From contig CAIXOZ010000135.1 of NCBI GenBank assembly GCA_903921295.1, forward strand, positions 1 through 5,453: a DNA stretch of 5,453 nucleotides, given 5' to 3'. Origin of the DNA: an uncultured cyanobacterium (GTDB taxonomy: Bacteria > Cyanobacteriota > Cyanobacteriia > PCC-6307 > Cyanobiaceae). A model generated the notes under the pieces. It had not been told where the DNA came from. It ran no database searches and was given only the letters and a program-made list of their open reading frames with translations. Shown here piece after piece: positions 1 to 5,453 of the stretch (position 1 is the stretch's first letter; each line of letters opens with the position of its first letter). The position numbers and the translations under genes are program-made.

Positions 1-171
1 GGCTGGGGTCTGCCCCACGTCGCCAAGCCGGGCAACAGCAGCGCGGCCGCCGGGATGTTCGACCACGTCGACGCGGACGATCCGGTGGCCCCGAACCCCC
101 TCGATCCCCCCGCGGCAGGCCCCGCCAGCAGCACCCGCCGCCACGGCCGCACCGCCAGCAGCCGTCCATGA
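1..171 (+). CDS. C-terminal end of an unidentified protein (5' partial)
   Basis: Frame 1 is open from the left edge to the TGA at 169-171 and gives 56 residues. The first part, beginning GWGLPHVAKPGNSSAAAGMF, looks like an ordered protein end. It is followed by an acidic patch (HVDADDP) and a tail rich in Pro, Ala, Ser and Arg that is probably disordered. I do not recognise the family, and no catalytic motif or membrane segment is visible. The gene is judged real because codon third positions are GC-rich in this frame and because its stop shares the ATGA sequence with the start of the next gene. That 4-base overlap is typical of translationally coupled genes in one operon, so this protein is likely co-expressed with the regulator downstream. 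The rest of the gene lies outside the window, so its function is left open. Confidence 0.62.
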   Translation, partial: GWGLPHVAKPGNSSAAAGMFDHVDADDPVAPNPLDPPAAGPASSTRRHGRTASSRP

Positions 172-944
172 GCGCCGACTCCCCTGCGGCAGCCCCCACG
201 CCGGCGCCCGAGGCCTGGTTGCTGCTGATCGGCGAGACGGCCCTGGCCCAGCAGGCGCGCCTGGAGGTGTCCGGTTATGGCTGTCTGCAGGAGAGCGACG
301 GCAGTCCAGCGGCAGCCGGAGCCGGCGCCTCCCAGCCAACGCCAGCCCCGGAAGCGCTGCAGGCCGGCGAACCGGCACTGCTGCTGCTCAGCGCCGATCA
401 GGCCGGTCGCATCGGTCCGCTGCGGCAGCGCTGGTCGGGCTGCCCGATCCTGCTCGACATCGCCGACGACGGCATCGAAGCCCGCACCGCCTGCCTCAGC
501 GCCGGCGCCGATGATTTCTGGCTGTCGTCGCTGGGAACCTCCGATCTGCTCGCCCGGCTGCGGGTGCACCTGAAGCTCGTCGCCCGTCAGGCCCGCCGGC
601 CGGTGTGCCTGCGCGTCGGCGATCTGGAGGTCGATCCGGCCCGCCACCAGGTGCGCCGCGGCCTGCGCAAGGTGGCGCTCACCAGCCGCGAATACAGCCT
701 GCTGCTGCTGCTGCTCCAGAACCGGGGGCAGGTGCTGAGCCGCGAAACGATCCTGGCCACGATCTGGTCGGATCAGCAGGGAGCGGCCAGCAATGTGATC
801 GAGGTCTACGTGCGCTACCTGCGCCAGAAGCTGGAAGAGGATGGTGAGCGGCGCCTGATCCACACCGTTCGGGGCGCCGGCTACTGCCTGAGCGAACGCC
901 CGCCGGGTCAGGAGGGCCTGGCCGCCGCCACGCCATCCCGCTGA
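168..944 (+). CDS. OmpR/PhoB-family response regulator with degenerate receiver domain
   Basis: This is a 258-residue transcription factor, slightly long for the family because of a low-complexity insert. Residues about 16-137 align by eye with a response-regulator receiver: a hydrophobic first strand (WLLLIG, 17-22), a third strand (PALLLL, 69-74), PILLDIA (93-99), and GADDF (113-117) before the last helix. The usual phosphorylation residues are missing. The acidic pair is G22-E23, the phospho-acceptor Asp is Ser75, the Thr/Ser switch position is Ile98 or nearby, and the conserved Lys is Ser120 or Ser121. Residues about 145-243 form a good winged-helix domain: LRVGDLEVDPARHQV, LTSREYSLLLLL (171-182), the recognition-helix region NVIEVYVRYLRQKLE (209-223), and the wing HTVRGAGY (232-239). 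It is therefore predicted to bind DNA in the cytoplasm, with activity probably not set by ordinary phosphotransfer. The ATG overlaps the upstream stop and has no clear Shine-Dalgarno sequence, which fits coupling. The target genes and the exact orthologue (RpaB-, NblR- or PhoB-like) cannot be assigned from sequence alone. Confidence 0.93.
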   Translation: MSADSPAAAPTPAPEAWLLLIGETALAQQARLEVSGYGCLQESDGSPAAAGAGASQPTPAPEALQAGEPALLLLSADQAGRIGPLRQRWSGCPILLDIADDGIEARTACLSAGADDFWLSSLGTSDLLARLRVHLKLVARQARRPVCLRVGDLEVDPARHQVRRGLRKVALTSREYSLLLLLLQNRGQVLSRETILATIWSDQQGAASNVIEVYVRYLRQKLEEDGERRLIHTVRGAGYCLSERPPGQEGLAAATPSR

Positions 945-1112
945 ACGCGGATCAACGCCGTGATCGCCCCGCTGCCGCCCGCAGGCGCTCGGCACCCCCA
1001 CGGCGCAGCGACGCCTCCCGCCGGGCCACGCTCCCGCAGCCGTCACAGCCTGCAGGCCCCGTCAGGAGCAGCGGGTCACCTTGCCTAAGGTTCACCCCAT
1101 CCACGCATCGCC
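945..1112. other. Intergenic gap between regulator and DUF192 gene
   Basis: These 168 bases are GC-rich and no credible gene is seen on either strand. A 5-bp inverted repeat GATCA/TGATC (950-965) sits just after the regulator stop. It lacks a T-tract, so it is at best a weak terminator. A longer inverted repeat lies at 1073-1097. No convincing -35/-10 pair was found. The gap could hold a promoter for the DUF192 gene, but the sequence does not show one clearly. Confidence 0.6.
1073..1097. promoter_or_regulatory. Interrupted inverted repeat upstream of DUF192 gene
   Basis: The sequence reads GGGT-C-ACCTT-GCCT-AAGGT-TC-ACCC. Outer arms GGGT/ACCC and inner arms ACCTT/AAGGT pair around a 4-base loop, with a small C versus TC bulge. 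It ends 15 bases before the ATG at 1113. No run of T follows, so it is not a standard intrinsic terminator. It could be a protein-binding operator or a 5'-leader hairpin. The AAGG in its right arm is too far from the ATG (about 22 bases) to be a normal ribosome binding site. Confidence 0.3.
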
Positions 1113-1568
1113 ATGCCCCAGACCACCTCGCCGCCCCAGATGCTGCCGGTCACAGCCCGCTGGTGCCTGGAGGCTCCCGCCCCGGCCCGCGCCACCCGGC
1201 CGCCCTGCATCGATCTCGAAGTGGCGAGCACCCCGGAGCAGCAGCGCCTTGGGCTGATGGCACGGCCGCCGCTGCCGCCGCTGCGGGGGATGTGGTTCCC
1301 GTTCCCGAAGCCGCAGCCGCTGCGCTTCTGGATGTACCAGACCCCCTCCCCCCTCGACATGCTGTTCCTGCGCGGAGGTGCGGTGATCGCGATCGCAACC
1401 GATGCCAGGCCCTGTCTGAAGCTGCCCTGCCCGGACTACGGGCCGGATGCCGACTCCGATGGGGTGGTGGAACTGGCGGCGGGCGAGGCGAAGCGGCTCG
1501 GGATCCGGGTCGGCAGCCGCGCCCTGATCCAGCCGATCAGCGTTCAGGCAACAGGCGCCGGCCGCTGA
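1113..1568 (+). CDS. DUF192-family protein
   Basis: This 151-residue protein carries the hallmark series of DUF192: EQQRLGLMARPPLP (42-55), GMWFPFP (59-65), FWMYQTPSPLDMLFL (72-86), the PC/CP cysteine pair in ARPCLKLPCPDYGP (98-111), and VVELAAGEAKRLGIRVGS (118-135). These match the family pattern GLM..R.L...GM.F.F, FWM..T..PLD..F, PC....CP and V.EL.AG....GI..G. The molecular role of the family is not established. Many members elsewhere are exported by an N-terminal signal peptide. Here residues 1-30 are Pro/Ala/Arg-rich with no hydrophobic core, so a cytosolic location is inferred. The ATG at 1113 is the first in its frame after the gap and gives a normal family length, and the next Met is residue 10. 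No good Shine-Dalgarno sequence precedes it. The 3' end overlaps the end of the convergent cobL gene by 32 bases. Confidence 0.92.
   Translation: MPQTTSPPQMLPVTARWCLEAPAPARATRPPCIDLEVASTPEQQRLGLMARPPLPPLRGMWFPFPKPQPLRFWMYQTPSPLDMLFLRGGAVIAIATDARPCLKLPCPDYGPDADSDGVVELAAGEAKRLGIRVGSRALIQPISVQATGAGR
1389..1396. repeat. HIP1 octamer GCGATCGC
   Basis: This is a perfect copy of the palindromic HIP1 octamer that is over-represented in many cyanobacterial genomes. It lies inside the DUF192 coding region. One of two copies in the window, it is modest support for a cyanobacterial origin. Confidence 0.5.
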
Positions 1569-2877
1569 GCACCAGCACCGGATTGAGCGGCGCCAGCCGG
1601 GTGCCTTCCGCGAGGGGGGCACCACGCCAGGCCTGATGCTGGCTCACGCTCACCTGCAGGGCCTCCGCCTCCAGCAACGGCCGCAGCTCCGCCAGGGCCT
1701 CGAGCGTGGCCAGGGGGATCACCACCACCCCACCCGGTCTGAGGCGCCGAAGCACCGCCTGCAGCACCGCCGCCCGCTCGCGGCCACCGCCACCCAGAAG
1801 CACCCGATCGGGATCCGGCAACGCCGCCAGGGCCTCCGGGGCCCGGCCCTCGAGCACCTCCGCCGGCTCCACCCCAAGGCGGCGGGCATTGGCCCAGATC
1901 AGGGCCGCCGATCCGCCGCGGCGCTCCAGCAGGCAGGCCTGCAGCTGCGGCCTCAGCCGCAGGGCCTCCAGCCCCACCGACCCCACCCCGGCGCCGATGT
2001 CCCAGAGCACACCGCGCTCCGGCAGTGCCAGCTCGGCCAGCAGCTGGATGCGCACCTCCCGTTTGGTCATCAGGCCGGGCCGATCGGCGTGCTGCAGGAA
2101 CAGGCCGTCCTCCAGCCCGAACAGGGGCAGGGCCTGGGGATCAGCCGGGGCTGCGGGCGCCTCGGCGATCAGCAGCAGCAGCTGCAGCGGATCGGCATCG
2201 GCCGGGAGCGGCGCCTCCGGAGCCAACCGCTGCACCCGCTCGGCCGGATGCCCGAGCCGCTCACACAGCCAGACGCCATAGGCGCGCTCAAGGCCGGAGG
2301 CCCGCAGCAGCTGACGCACCGCAGCAGCGCCGCCGCGGGTTGGATCGGTGAGCACCGCCAGGGCCACCGGGCGCTTCTGCAGCAGAGCCGCCAGGGGGTC
2401 CGGATCGCGGCCATGCAGGCTGATCCAGGTGGCGTCCTGCCAGGGCCGGCCGATGCGGGCAAACGCCAGCTGCATCGAACTCGGCGCCGGCTGGAAGCGC
2501 AGCTGCTCCGGCCGGAACCACTGCAGCAGCAACCGGCCGATCCCGAACCAGAGCGGATCGCCGCTGGCCAGCACCACCGCCGGCTGACCGGCGGCCAGGG
2601 CTGCGGCCAGGGGCGCCTCGATCGCCGCCGGCTGATCACTGGCCAGCAGCGGCGGGCAGGGACAGGCCGGGGCGATCCGGCCGGCGGCCTGCTCCTCGGC
2701 CCACCAGGCCGGCACCACCGCCAGCAGCCGTTTCGGGGCCACCAGCAACGCCGCGGCCCGAACCTGCCCAGCTGCCGCCGCCGGCAAGGCCGCCAGGCCG
2801 CCGGCATCGGTGCCGATCACCGCGATCCAGCGCACGGGCTCCAGGGCGGCTCCACTCACTGGAGCCATGATGCTCAT
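1537..2877 (-). CDS. cobL: Precorrin-6Y C5,15-methyltransferase (decarboxylating), CbiE-CbiT fusion
   Basis: This 446-residue cytosolic enzyme of corrin ring synthesis uses two S-adenosylmethionine molecules to methylate C5 and C15 of the precorrin (or cobalt-precorrin) macrocycle and removes the acetate carboxyl on ring C, giving precorrin-8x. The N-terminal CbiE-type tetrapyrrole methylase domain spans about 16-235: WIAVIGTDAGGL (17-28), LASGDPLWFGIG (103-114), PSSMQLAFARIG (132-143) and SLHGR (153-157). The C-terminal CbiT domain spans about 255-440: DRPGLMTKREVR (265-276), the SAM-binding loop LWDIGAGVGSVGLEAL (291-306), VLLGGGGRE (359-367), PGGVVV (381-386) and TRLAPLNPVLVLSG (426-439). 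Length and domain order match fused CobL proteins. The start at 2877 has GAGGGG seven bases upstream; a second ATG three codons in (2868) is an alternative. No other cobalamin gene is visible, and the genes on both sides lie on the opposite strand, so it looks like a single-gene unit here. Cyanobacteria generally make pseudocobalamin, so that is the probable end product. Confidence 0.95.
   Translation of the reverse strand: MSIMAPVSGAALEPVRWIAVIGTDAGGLAALPAAAAGQVRAAALLVAPKRLLAVVPAWWAEEQAAGRIAPACPCPPLLASDQPAAIEAPLAAALAAGQPAVVLASGDPLWFGIGRLLLQWFRPEQLRFQPAPSSMQLAFARIGRPWQDATWISLHGRDPDPLAALLQKRPVALAVLTDPTRGGAAAVRQLLRASGLERAYGVWLCERLGHPAERVQRLAPEAPLPADADPLQLLLLIAEAPAAPADPQALPLFGLEDGLFLQHADRPGLMTKREVRIQLLAELALPERGVLWDIGAGVGSVGLEALRLRPQLQACLLERRGGSAALIWANARRLGVEPAEVLEGRAPEALAALPDPDRVLLGGGGRERAAVLQAVLRRLRPGGVVVIPLATLEALAELRPLLEAEALQVSVSQHQAWRGAPLAEGTRLAPLNPVLVLSGRRLLPER
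2848..2866. other. Short perfect inverted repeat in the 5' end of cobL
   Basis: Arms GGCTCCA (2848-2854) and TGGAGCC (2860-2866) are separated by five bases. In the cobL message this gives a 7-bp stem covering codons 4-10 and beginning at the edge of the second in-frame AUG. It also sits 33 bases before the start of the divergent small gene. It might affect cobL translation or be an operator half-way between the two genes. A repeat this short can occur by chance in GC-rich DNA, so support is weak. Confidence 0.25.
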
Positions 2878-2898
2878 CCGTTCGCCCCTCGGCCCGGC
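2878..2898. promoter_or_regulatory. 21-base divergent intergenic region
   Basis: Only 21 bases separate the ATG of cobL (minus strand) from the ATG of the small gene (plus strand). This is too short for two complete promoters, so at least one promoter must lie inside a coding region. No -10 or -35 box is recognisable here. The region carries the cobL ribosome binding site on the minus strand. Confidence 0.4.
2885..2890 (-). promoter_or_regulatory. Ribosome binding site of cobL
   Basis: The minus strand reads GAGGGG followed by seven bases and ATG at 2877. This purine-rich stretch at normal spacing favours the start at 2877 over the in-frame ATG at 2868, where the spacing would be 16 bases. 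Confidence 0.55.
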
Positions 2899-3147
2899 AT
2901 GCACGATCGCCGCCAGCGCATCCATGAGCTGGTGCTGGCTCTGCTGGCCCAGCAGCAGGATCTCGAGCTGCTGGCCGGCGATGGCAGCAGCCTGCCGAGC
3001 GGTGATGCCGGCAGCTGGCTGGAGCGCAACCGGCGGGTGGTGCTGCGTTACCAGGCCCTGGTGCGCTCGGCCGTCACCCTCGATGCCCTGGTGGATCAGG
3101 AGGTGGGCGAGAGCTTCCAGGCCGGCGCCATGGCGCCGCCACCCTGA
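2899..3147 (+). CDS. Small hypothetical protein, 82 residues
   Basis: I do not recognise the family. The protein is hydrophilic and probably mostly helical, in two parts. Residues 3-26 form a leucine-rich, charged helix (RIHELVLALLAQQQDLELLA). A Gly/Ser/Asp linker follows at 27-39, then residues 40-72 form a second helix-rich stretch with WLERNRRVVLRYQALVRSA and VTLDALVDQEVGESF. The tail is short and Pro-rich. There is no signal peptide, membrane segment, Cys pair or catalytic motif. The evidence that it is real is strong GC bias at third positions, a sensible amphipathic pattern, and good fit between its neighbours. ATG at 2899 is the only plausible start, since the frame has no other Met after cobL begins; its upstream sequence has no clear Shine-Dalgarno. 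It is divergent from cobL (21-base gap) and co-directional with the GH116 gene 150 bases downstream, so it may be transcribed with that gene. Its helix pair could serve protein binding, but this is a guess. Confidence 0.72.
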   Translation: MHDRRQRIHELVLALLAQQQDLELLAGDGSSLPSGDAGSWLERNRRVVLRYQALVRSAVTLDALVDQEVGESFQAGAMAPPP

Positions 3148-3297
3148 AGCCCGCCCGCCGGACCCGGCCCGGACCACCGCTGCGCCCCTGCCCGATCGCC
3201 GGCGTACGAGGCCGGTGCCGCCTGCCATTGCCGCCATCACAGGCACCACAGCGACCGAAGGGGTTCTGACAAGCTGGAGCCCACTTCCGACGGCTCG
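3148..3297. other. Intergenic gap before the GH116 gene
   Basis: These 150 bases lie between two plus-strand genes. The GH116 reading frame stays open across the whole gap but holds no ATG, GTG or TTG, which supports the start at 3298. The segment from about 3228 to 3290 is less GC-rich than its surroundings and could carry a promoter, but no clear -35/-10 pair, terminator hairpin or operator was found. Confidence 0.5.
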
Positions 3298-5453
3298 ATG
3301 GCGCGTTTCGGTCTCTCCGCCCTCCGATCGATGCTGGGGGGACGTGGCCCAAGCACGCCCGGTGTCGACAGCACCGCCAGCTGGCAGCGCCCCTTCGGCC
3401 TGGGCTGGGAGACGCCCTACACGGTGCGTTATGCCAGCAACCTCGACGACGGCCCCGGCCACGGGGCACCGCTGGGGGGCTTCGGCGCCGGCTGCATCGG
3501 CCGCGGTCCCGATGGCACCTTCAACCTCTGGCATCTCGATGGAGGAGAGCACTGGTTCGGCACGGTGCCCGACTGCCAGTTCGCCCTGTTCGAGCAGCGG
3601 GGCGGGCAGCGCCGCGCCCATGCCCTGGCCACCGCGCCGGAGCGCGACGACTCGCTGCCGGCAGCGGCAACGCCACCGCTGGCCGCCTGGCAGTGGTATC
3701 CAGCCAGTGACGCCGAGCACAGCACCGGCACCTACACAGCCCGCTACCCCCTGAGCGCCTTCATCTACCGGGGCGTCTTCGAAGCGGCGGTGACCTGCGA
3801 GGCCTTCAGCCCGATCCTGCCCGGCGATTACCGGCGCACCAGCTATCCGGTGGCGGTCTTCCGCTGGACCTTCGAGAACCCCACCAGTGAACCGCTTGAT
3901 CTGTCGCTGCTGCTGAGCTGGCGCAACACGGTGGGCTGGTTCACCAACACCGATCCGAGCGCCGAGGTGCACTTCCGCGACGACGGGAGCCCTGAACATG
4001 CCTACGTGCCGGCGATTGGCCGCAGCGAGGGCCAACGCCAACGACCGGTGGAGGGCGACGGCCTGATCGGGGTGCTGCTCGACGGCGATCACCACCAACC
4101 GATCCGCGAAGGCGAGGGCCAGTGGTGCATCGCCACCGCCGCCGATCAACCGGGTCTGGAGGTGCTGCGCTGCTCCCACTGGGATCCCCGGGGTGATGGC
4201 AGCGTCCTGTGGCAGTCGTTCGCCCGCGATGGCTCCCTGCCGCCCGATCCGGGGGAGCGCCGGCGCGGTGCCGACGAACCGGGCAGTGCCGCCATGGCCC
4301 TGCGCTTTGTGCTGCAGCCGGGAGAAAGCCGCGAGATCCCGGTGGTGATCAGCTGGGACCTGCCCGTCACCGCCTTCGCCAGCGGCAGCCAGAGCCTGCG
4401 GCGCTACACCGATGTCTTCGGCGCCGATGGCCGGCAGGCCGCCGCGATCGCCGCCGAGGCCCTGCGCGACTGGCCGCAATGGCGCCAGGCGATCAGCGAC
4501 TGGCAGGCGCCGGTGCTGGCGCGCACGGATCTGCCGGAACCGCTGCGGATGGCGCTGCTCAATGAGCTCTATGACCTGGCCAGTGGCGGCACCCTCTGGA
4601 CCGCCGCCAGCCATGACGATCCGGTCGGGCGCTTCGGGGTGCTGGAGTGCCTCGACTACGCCTGGTACGAAAGCCTGGATGTGCGGCTGTATGGCTCGCT
4701 GGCGCTGCTCCAGCTCTGGCCGGAACTCGACAAGGCGGTGCTGCGCAGCTTCGCCCGCGCCATCCCCGCCGCCGATCCGACACCGCGGCCGATCGGTTGG
4801 TATTTCACGCAGGGACGGGGTCGGGTGGAGGCCGCCCGCAAGGTGGCGGGGGCCACGCCCCACGACCTCGGCGCCCCGAATGAACGGCCGTTTGCGGCCA
4901 CCAATTACACCGCCTACCAGGACTGCAATCTCTGGAAGGACCTGGCCAGCGACTACGTGCTCCAGGTGTGGCGCACCTTCCGGCTCGCCCCCAGCGGCGA
5001 GGACCTGCGCTTTCTCGCCGACTGCTGGCCGGCGGCGGTGGAGGCCCTGCGCTACCTCAAGACCTTCGACATCAACGACGACGGTCTGCCCGACAACGGC
5101 GGCGCCCCGGATCAGACCTTCGATGACTGGCCGCTGGTGGGGGTGAGCGCCTACTGCGGCGCCCTCTGGATCGCCGCCCTGGAGGCAGCCCTGGCGATGG
5201 CGCAGCGGCTGCAGCTCGACCTGGGTCTCGACACCGGCGCGGAGCAGCGGCAGTTCTCCGGGTGGCTGGAGCAATCGCGGGCCAACTTCGATGCCCTGCT
5301 CTGGAATGGTGAGTACTACCGGATCGATGCCGGCAGCGGCACGCCGGTGGTGATGGCCGACCAGCTCTGCGGCGACTTCTATGCGCGGCTGTTGGGCTTA
5401 CCGCCTGTGGTGAGCGATGAGCGCAGCCGCTCGGCGCTGGGGGCAATAAAAGA
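3298..5453 (+). CDS. GH116 (GBA2/DUF608-type) beta-glucosidase-like hydrolase, 3' partial
   Basis: 718 residues are visible, and the frame runs off the right edge with no stop. The N-terminal domain (about 30-400) has the GBA2-like LGGFGAGCIGRGPDG (59-73) followed by a mostly beta region. The catalytic (alpha/alpha)6 domain begins near 430. FGVLECLDYAWYESLDVRLYGS places the predicted nucleophile at Glu450, with Asp461 eleven residues on. TPHDLG (His522, Asp523), WKDLASDYVLQV (546-557) and DQTFDDW (605-611) follow, the last giving Asp609 as acid/base. From knowledge of the family these match Glu441, Asp452, His507/Asp508 and Asp593 of the Thermoanaerobacterium enzyme, and Glu527/Asp677 of human GBA2. 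SAYCGALW and MADQLCGDF (686-694) also fit the family. About 80-120 C-terminal residues are missing. No signal peptide is seen, so a cytosolic or membrane-associated site is inferred. Members cleave beta-glucosides, some of them glucolipids; the substrate here is unknown. The start has no good Shine-Dalgarno, and Met12 is an alternative. Confidence 0.93.
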   Translation, partial: MARFGLSALRSMLGGRGPSTPGVDSTASWQRPFGLGWETPYTVRYASNLDDGPGHGAPLGGFGAGCIGRGPDGTFNLWHLDGGEHWFGTVPDCQFALFEQRGGQRRAHALATAPERDDSLPAAATPPLAAWQWYPASDAEHSTGTYTARYPLSAFIYRGVFEAAVTCEAFSPILPGDYRRTSYPVAVFRWTFENPTSEPLDLSLLLSWRNTVGWFTNTDPSAEVHFRDDGSPEHAYVPAIGRSEGQRQRPVEGDGLIGVLLDGDHHQPIREGEGQWCIATAADQPGLEVLRCSHWDPRGDGSVLWQSFARDGSLPPDPGERRRGADEPGSAAMALRFVLQPGESREIPVVISWDLPVTAFASGSQSLRRYTDVFGADGRQAAAIAAEALRDWPQWRQAISDWQAPVLARTDLPEPLRMALLNELYDLASGGTLWTAASHDDPVGRFGVLECLDYAWYESLDVRLYGSLALLQLWPELDKAVLRSFARAIPAADPTPRPIGWYFTQGRGRVEAARKVAGATPHDLGAPNERPFAATNYTAYQDCNLWKDLASDYVLQVWRTFRLAPSGEDLRFLADCWPAAVEALRYLKTFDINDDGLPDNGGAPDQTFDDWPLVGVSAYCGALWIAALEAALAMAQRLQLDLGLDTGAEQRQFSGWLEQSRANFDALLWNGEYYRIDAGSGTPVVMADQLCGDFYARLLGLPPVVSDERSRSALGAIK
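4444..4451. repeat. HIP1 octamer GCGATCGC
   Basis: This is the second perfect copy of the cyanobacterial HIP1 octamer, inside the GH116 coding region. By composition well under one copy would be expected in a window this size, but two copies are too few to be decisive. Confidence 0.5.

Noticed and set aside
697..717. CTG-rich tandem run as a microsatellite
   Set aside because: It encodes the leucine-rich helix normal for this position of the winged-helix domain (SLLLLLLQ) and simply reflects CTG as the preferred Leu codon.
950..965. GATCA/TGATC inverted repeat as a terminator for the regulator gene
   Set aside because: The stem is only 5 bp, the next outer pair mismatches, and no T-tract follows.
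1092..1625. A 177-residue minus-strand frame over the DUF192 gene
   Set aside because: It is antisense to a gene with a clear family signature, and its own translation shows no recognisable domain.
1636..3147. A 503-residue plus-strand frame
   Set aside because: Most of it is antisense to cobL and is full of Gln, Arg and Pro as expected of a shadow. Only the segment from the ATG at 2899 is kept as a gene.
2810..3754. A 314-residue plus-strand frame across the small gene and GH116 start
   Set aside because: It is a shadow in another frame, rich in Ser, Pro, Arg and Trp with no motif. The overlapping frame carries clear GH116 motifs.
4918..4926. Gln541-Asp542 as a substitution of the substrate-binding His-Asp pair of GH116
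   Set aside because: Counting from the nucleophile shows that the catalytic-site His-Asp pair corresponds to His522-Asp523, which is intact. The pair at 541 is a different, less constrained position.
1537..5274. A 1245-residue minus-strand open frame
   Set aside because: Only the last 446 codons (from 2877) are cobL. The rest is the reverse of the GH116 and small genes, stays open because of high GC, and has no family motif.

Overview
The base composition is strongly GC-rich with little AT-rich intergenic DNA. There is a fused CbiE-CbiT cobalamin enzyme, a GBA2-like family GH116 glycoside hydrolase, short gene spacing, and two copies of the octamer GCGATCGC (the cyanobacterial HIP1 motif). 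Together these suggest a high-GC unicellular cyanobacterium of the Synechococcus/Cyanobium kind. That placement is inference: there is no rRNA or other marker, and two HIP1 copies are only weak support.

Layout from left to right. (1) The last 56 codons of an unidentified plus-strand gene end at 171. Its stop codon overlaps the ATG of (2), an OmpR/PhoB-type transcription factor (168-944) whose DNA-binding domain looks intact but whose receiver domain has lost the phosphorylation-site residues. (3) After a 168-base gap holding a small inverted repeat comes a DUF192-family protein (1113-1568). (4) On the minus strand lies a complete fused precorrin-6Y methyltransferase, CobL (1537-2877). It meets the DUF192 gene tail to tail, and the two overlap by 32 bases. 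(5) A divergent 82-codon gene of unknown function (2899-3147) starts only 21 bases from the cobL start codon. (6) After a further 150 bases a GH116 (GBA2/DUF608-type) beta-glucosidase-like gene begins at 3298 and runs off the right edge. 718 residues are visible and they include the predicted catalytic pair.

How the genes relate. The first two plus-strand genes are probably translationally coupled. The DUF192 gene could be read with them or alone. cobL is by itself on the other strand, away from other cobalamin genes in this window, and must draw its promoter from the 21-base gap or from inside the small divergent gene. The small gene and the GH116 gene are co-directional and may share a transcript. 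No mobile element, CRISPR array, RNA gene or defence system is visible. The parts most worth a second look are the pseudo-receiver regulator, the small divergent gene, and a GBA2-like enzyme in a lineage not known to make glucosylceramide. Nothing here amounts to a clearly new system.
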